Source: an uncultured Oscillospiraceae bacterium (GTDB taxonomy: Bacteria; Bacillota; Clostridia; Oscillospirales; Oscillospiraceae). From it: a DNA stretch of 5,268 nt. The stretch is taken from NCBI GenBank assembly GCA_934569195.1, contig CAKTKB010000084.1, forward strand, positions 1 through 5,268, read 5' to 3'. A model generated the notes under the pieces. That model was given only the letters and a program-made list of their open reading frames with translations. It did not search any database and was not told the origin of the DNA. Numbering within the stretch: position 1 is the first letter of the stretch; the number at the start of each line of letters is the position of its first letter. The position numbers and the translations under genes were made by a program. Below, one piece after another: positions 4,578-5,268 of the stretch.

Positions 4578-5168
4578 TTACTTATTCCGGTCAACCGTCC
4601 GGACAATTCTCTGTCCAGCCGGGCTGAAAATCACATTCAGCGCCAGCTCCGGCAGGAAGTTGCACACCACAAGACCAGACAGGACATAGCTCAACACAGC
4701 CGTGCCGCCTGCCCATGCCTGCAGCACGCTGCGGAAAAACAGAGCCATACAGATCAGGAATACGCCCGTGTTCACAACCGGGCAAACGATGGATGCACAC
4801 AGCATAGCGGCATACCCGTTGCGGCCTCTCAGCAGGCGATACACCCATCCGGAAGCGGCTCCGGCAAGAATGCCTTTCCCCATAACCACCAGAACGCACA
4901 GGGCCGGGCTGGCCTGAAACACCATGGCTCCCCCTGCATCCGTGCCGCTGATGCAGCCGATCAGGGTGATAACGCCAAATACGCCGCCCAGAATCGCACC
5001 GGCTCCCGGCCCAAAGGCTGCTGCACCGATTACAATCGGAATCAGCACCAGGGAAATGGAAACCGTGCCGCCGATGGGGGGAATCGAGCTGCCGACAAAT
5101 TGCAGCACAACCACCATGGCCATGAGCAGGGCGATCCCTACCATGCGCTTGATATTGCTTTTGTTCAT
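4578..5168 (-). CDS. ECF transporter S component (substrate unknown)
   Basis: S components are the membrane substrate-binding subunits of energy-coupling-factor vitamin and micronutrient importers. This 196-residue protein is very hydrophobic, with about six membrane segments (roughly 9-29, 36-53, 56-73, 87-110, 119-145 and 155-180), matching the usual size and topology. The N-terminal pattern ALLMAMVVVLQFVGSSIPPI, followed by VSISLVLIPIVIGAAAFGPGAGAILGG broken by short loops, is typical of the ECF S-component family. The substrate is not deducible: I see no diagnostic thiamine, biotin, riboflavin or folate motif that I could name confidently. EcfA, EcfA' and EcfT are not adjacent, so it would share a module encoded elsewhere (group II arrangement). 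The start has AAGGAGG 8 bases upstream. An overlapping longer frame (4591-5247) on the same strand has arginine- and histidine-rich shadow composition and is not a gene. Confidence 0.88.
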   Translation of the reverse strand: MNKSNIKRMVGIALLMAMVVVLQFVGSSIPPIGGTVSISLVLIPIVIGAAAFGPGAGAILGGVFGVITLIGCISGTDAGGAMVFQASPALCVLVVMGKGILAGAASGWVYRLLRGRNGYAAMLCASIVCPVVNTGVFLICMALFFRSVLQAWAGGTAVLSYVLSGLVVCNFLPELALNVIFSPAGQRIVRTVDRNK

Positions 5169-5211
5169 ACGTTTTTCCTCCTTGCTGTCGCGCCGGCTCC
5201 CCGGATGCGAT

Positions 5212-5266
5212 GCAAATTATATTTGCCGGAAATCCGGCTGGTTCCATATCCGGCAGAGTATGCCGG
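5212..5266 (-). promoter_or_regulatory. Putative promoter with clustered inverted repeats upstream of the ECF gene
   Basis: A perfect TATAAT lies on the minus strand at 5216-5221, but the matching -35 position is poor. It sits inside the inverted repeat GCAAAT-tat-ATTTGC (5212-5226 on the plus strand). Directly next to it is GCCGGA-aa-TCCGGC (5225-5238), covering the spacer, and further up CCGGCA-gagta-TGCCGG (5250-5266). These could be operator sites controlling the transporter or hairpins of a leader transcribed from further upstream. The arrangement continues to the window edge and matches no riboswitch consensus I know. Confidence 0.45.
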
Positions 5267-5268
5267 GT

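Noticed and set aside
4591..5247. 218-codon minus-strand frame overlapping the ECF gene
   Set aside because: It is Arg/His/Gly-rich shadow sequence in another frame of a clear membrane protein and has no ribosome site.
5169..5268. Known vitamin riboswitch (TPP, FMN, THF) before the ECF gene
   Set aside because: None of the conserved core motifs of these classes that I can recall is present, although inverted repeats exist; the element may be incomplete at the edge.

Overview
The window looks like chromosomal DNA from a GC-rich, low-oxygen member of the Bacillota, most likely the Oscillospiraceae/Ruminococcaceae type of gut Clostridia. This is inferred from strong GGAGG-type ribosome sites, a WhiA start, a MurB of about 300 residues, an ECF transporter S component and a multi-cluster ferredoxin. 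I see no insertion sequences, tRNA or rRNA genes, CRISPR arrays or phage genes.

Layout from left to right. Positions 1-1176 hold a minus-strand unit, promoter-murB-whiA, with whiA cut by the left edge. Positions 1177-1374 carry no gene, but contain a plus-strand terminator-like hairpin with no obvious partner and the terminator of the next gene. Positions 1375-1828 hold a minus-strand ferredoxin with sixteen cluster-binding cysteines and a near-consensus promoter. Positions 1939-2247 encode a small plus-strand lipoprotein. Positions 2341-4213 hold a tightly coupled minus-strand pair. The first gene encodes an orotidine-phosphate-decarboxylase-like TIM barrel that has lost its catalytic residues. 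The second encodes a histidine phosphatase fused to a degenerate GNAT-like domain. Positions 4334-4510 encode a 58-residue putative single-pass membrane protein on the plus strand, absent from simple long-ORF listings. It shares a hairpin terminator with a convergent minus-strand ECF transporter S component (4578-5168). Upstream of that gene lies a cluster of short inverted repeats that runs to the right edge.

MurB (cell-wall precursor synthesis) and WhiA (a division/sporulation-linked DNA-binding protein) form a plausible growth and envelope unit. The ferredoxin, the lipoprotein and the S component appear to be separate transcription units. The most unusual part is the decarboxylase-like/phosphatase pair: its architecture suggests a phosphometabolite-related or regulatory role, but the substrate cannot be read from sequence.
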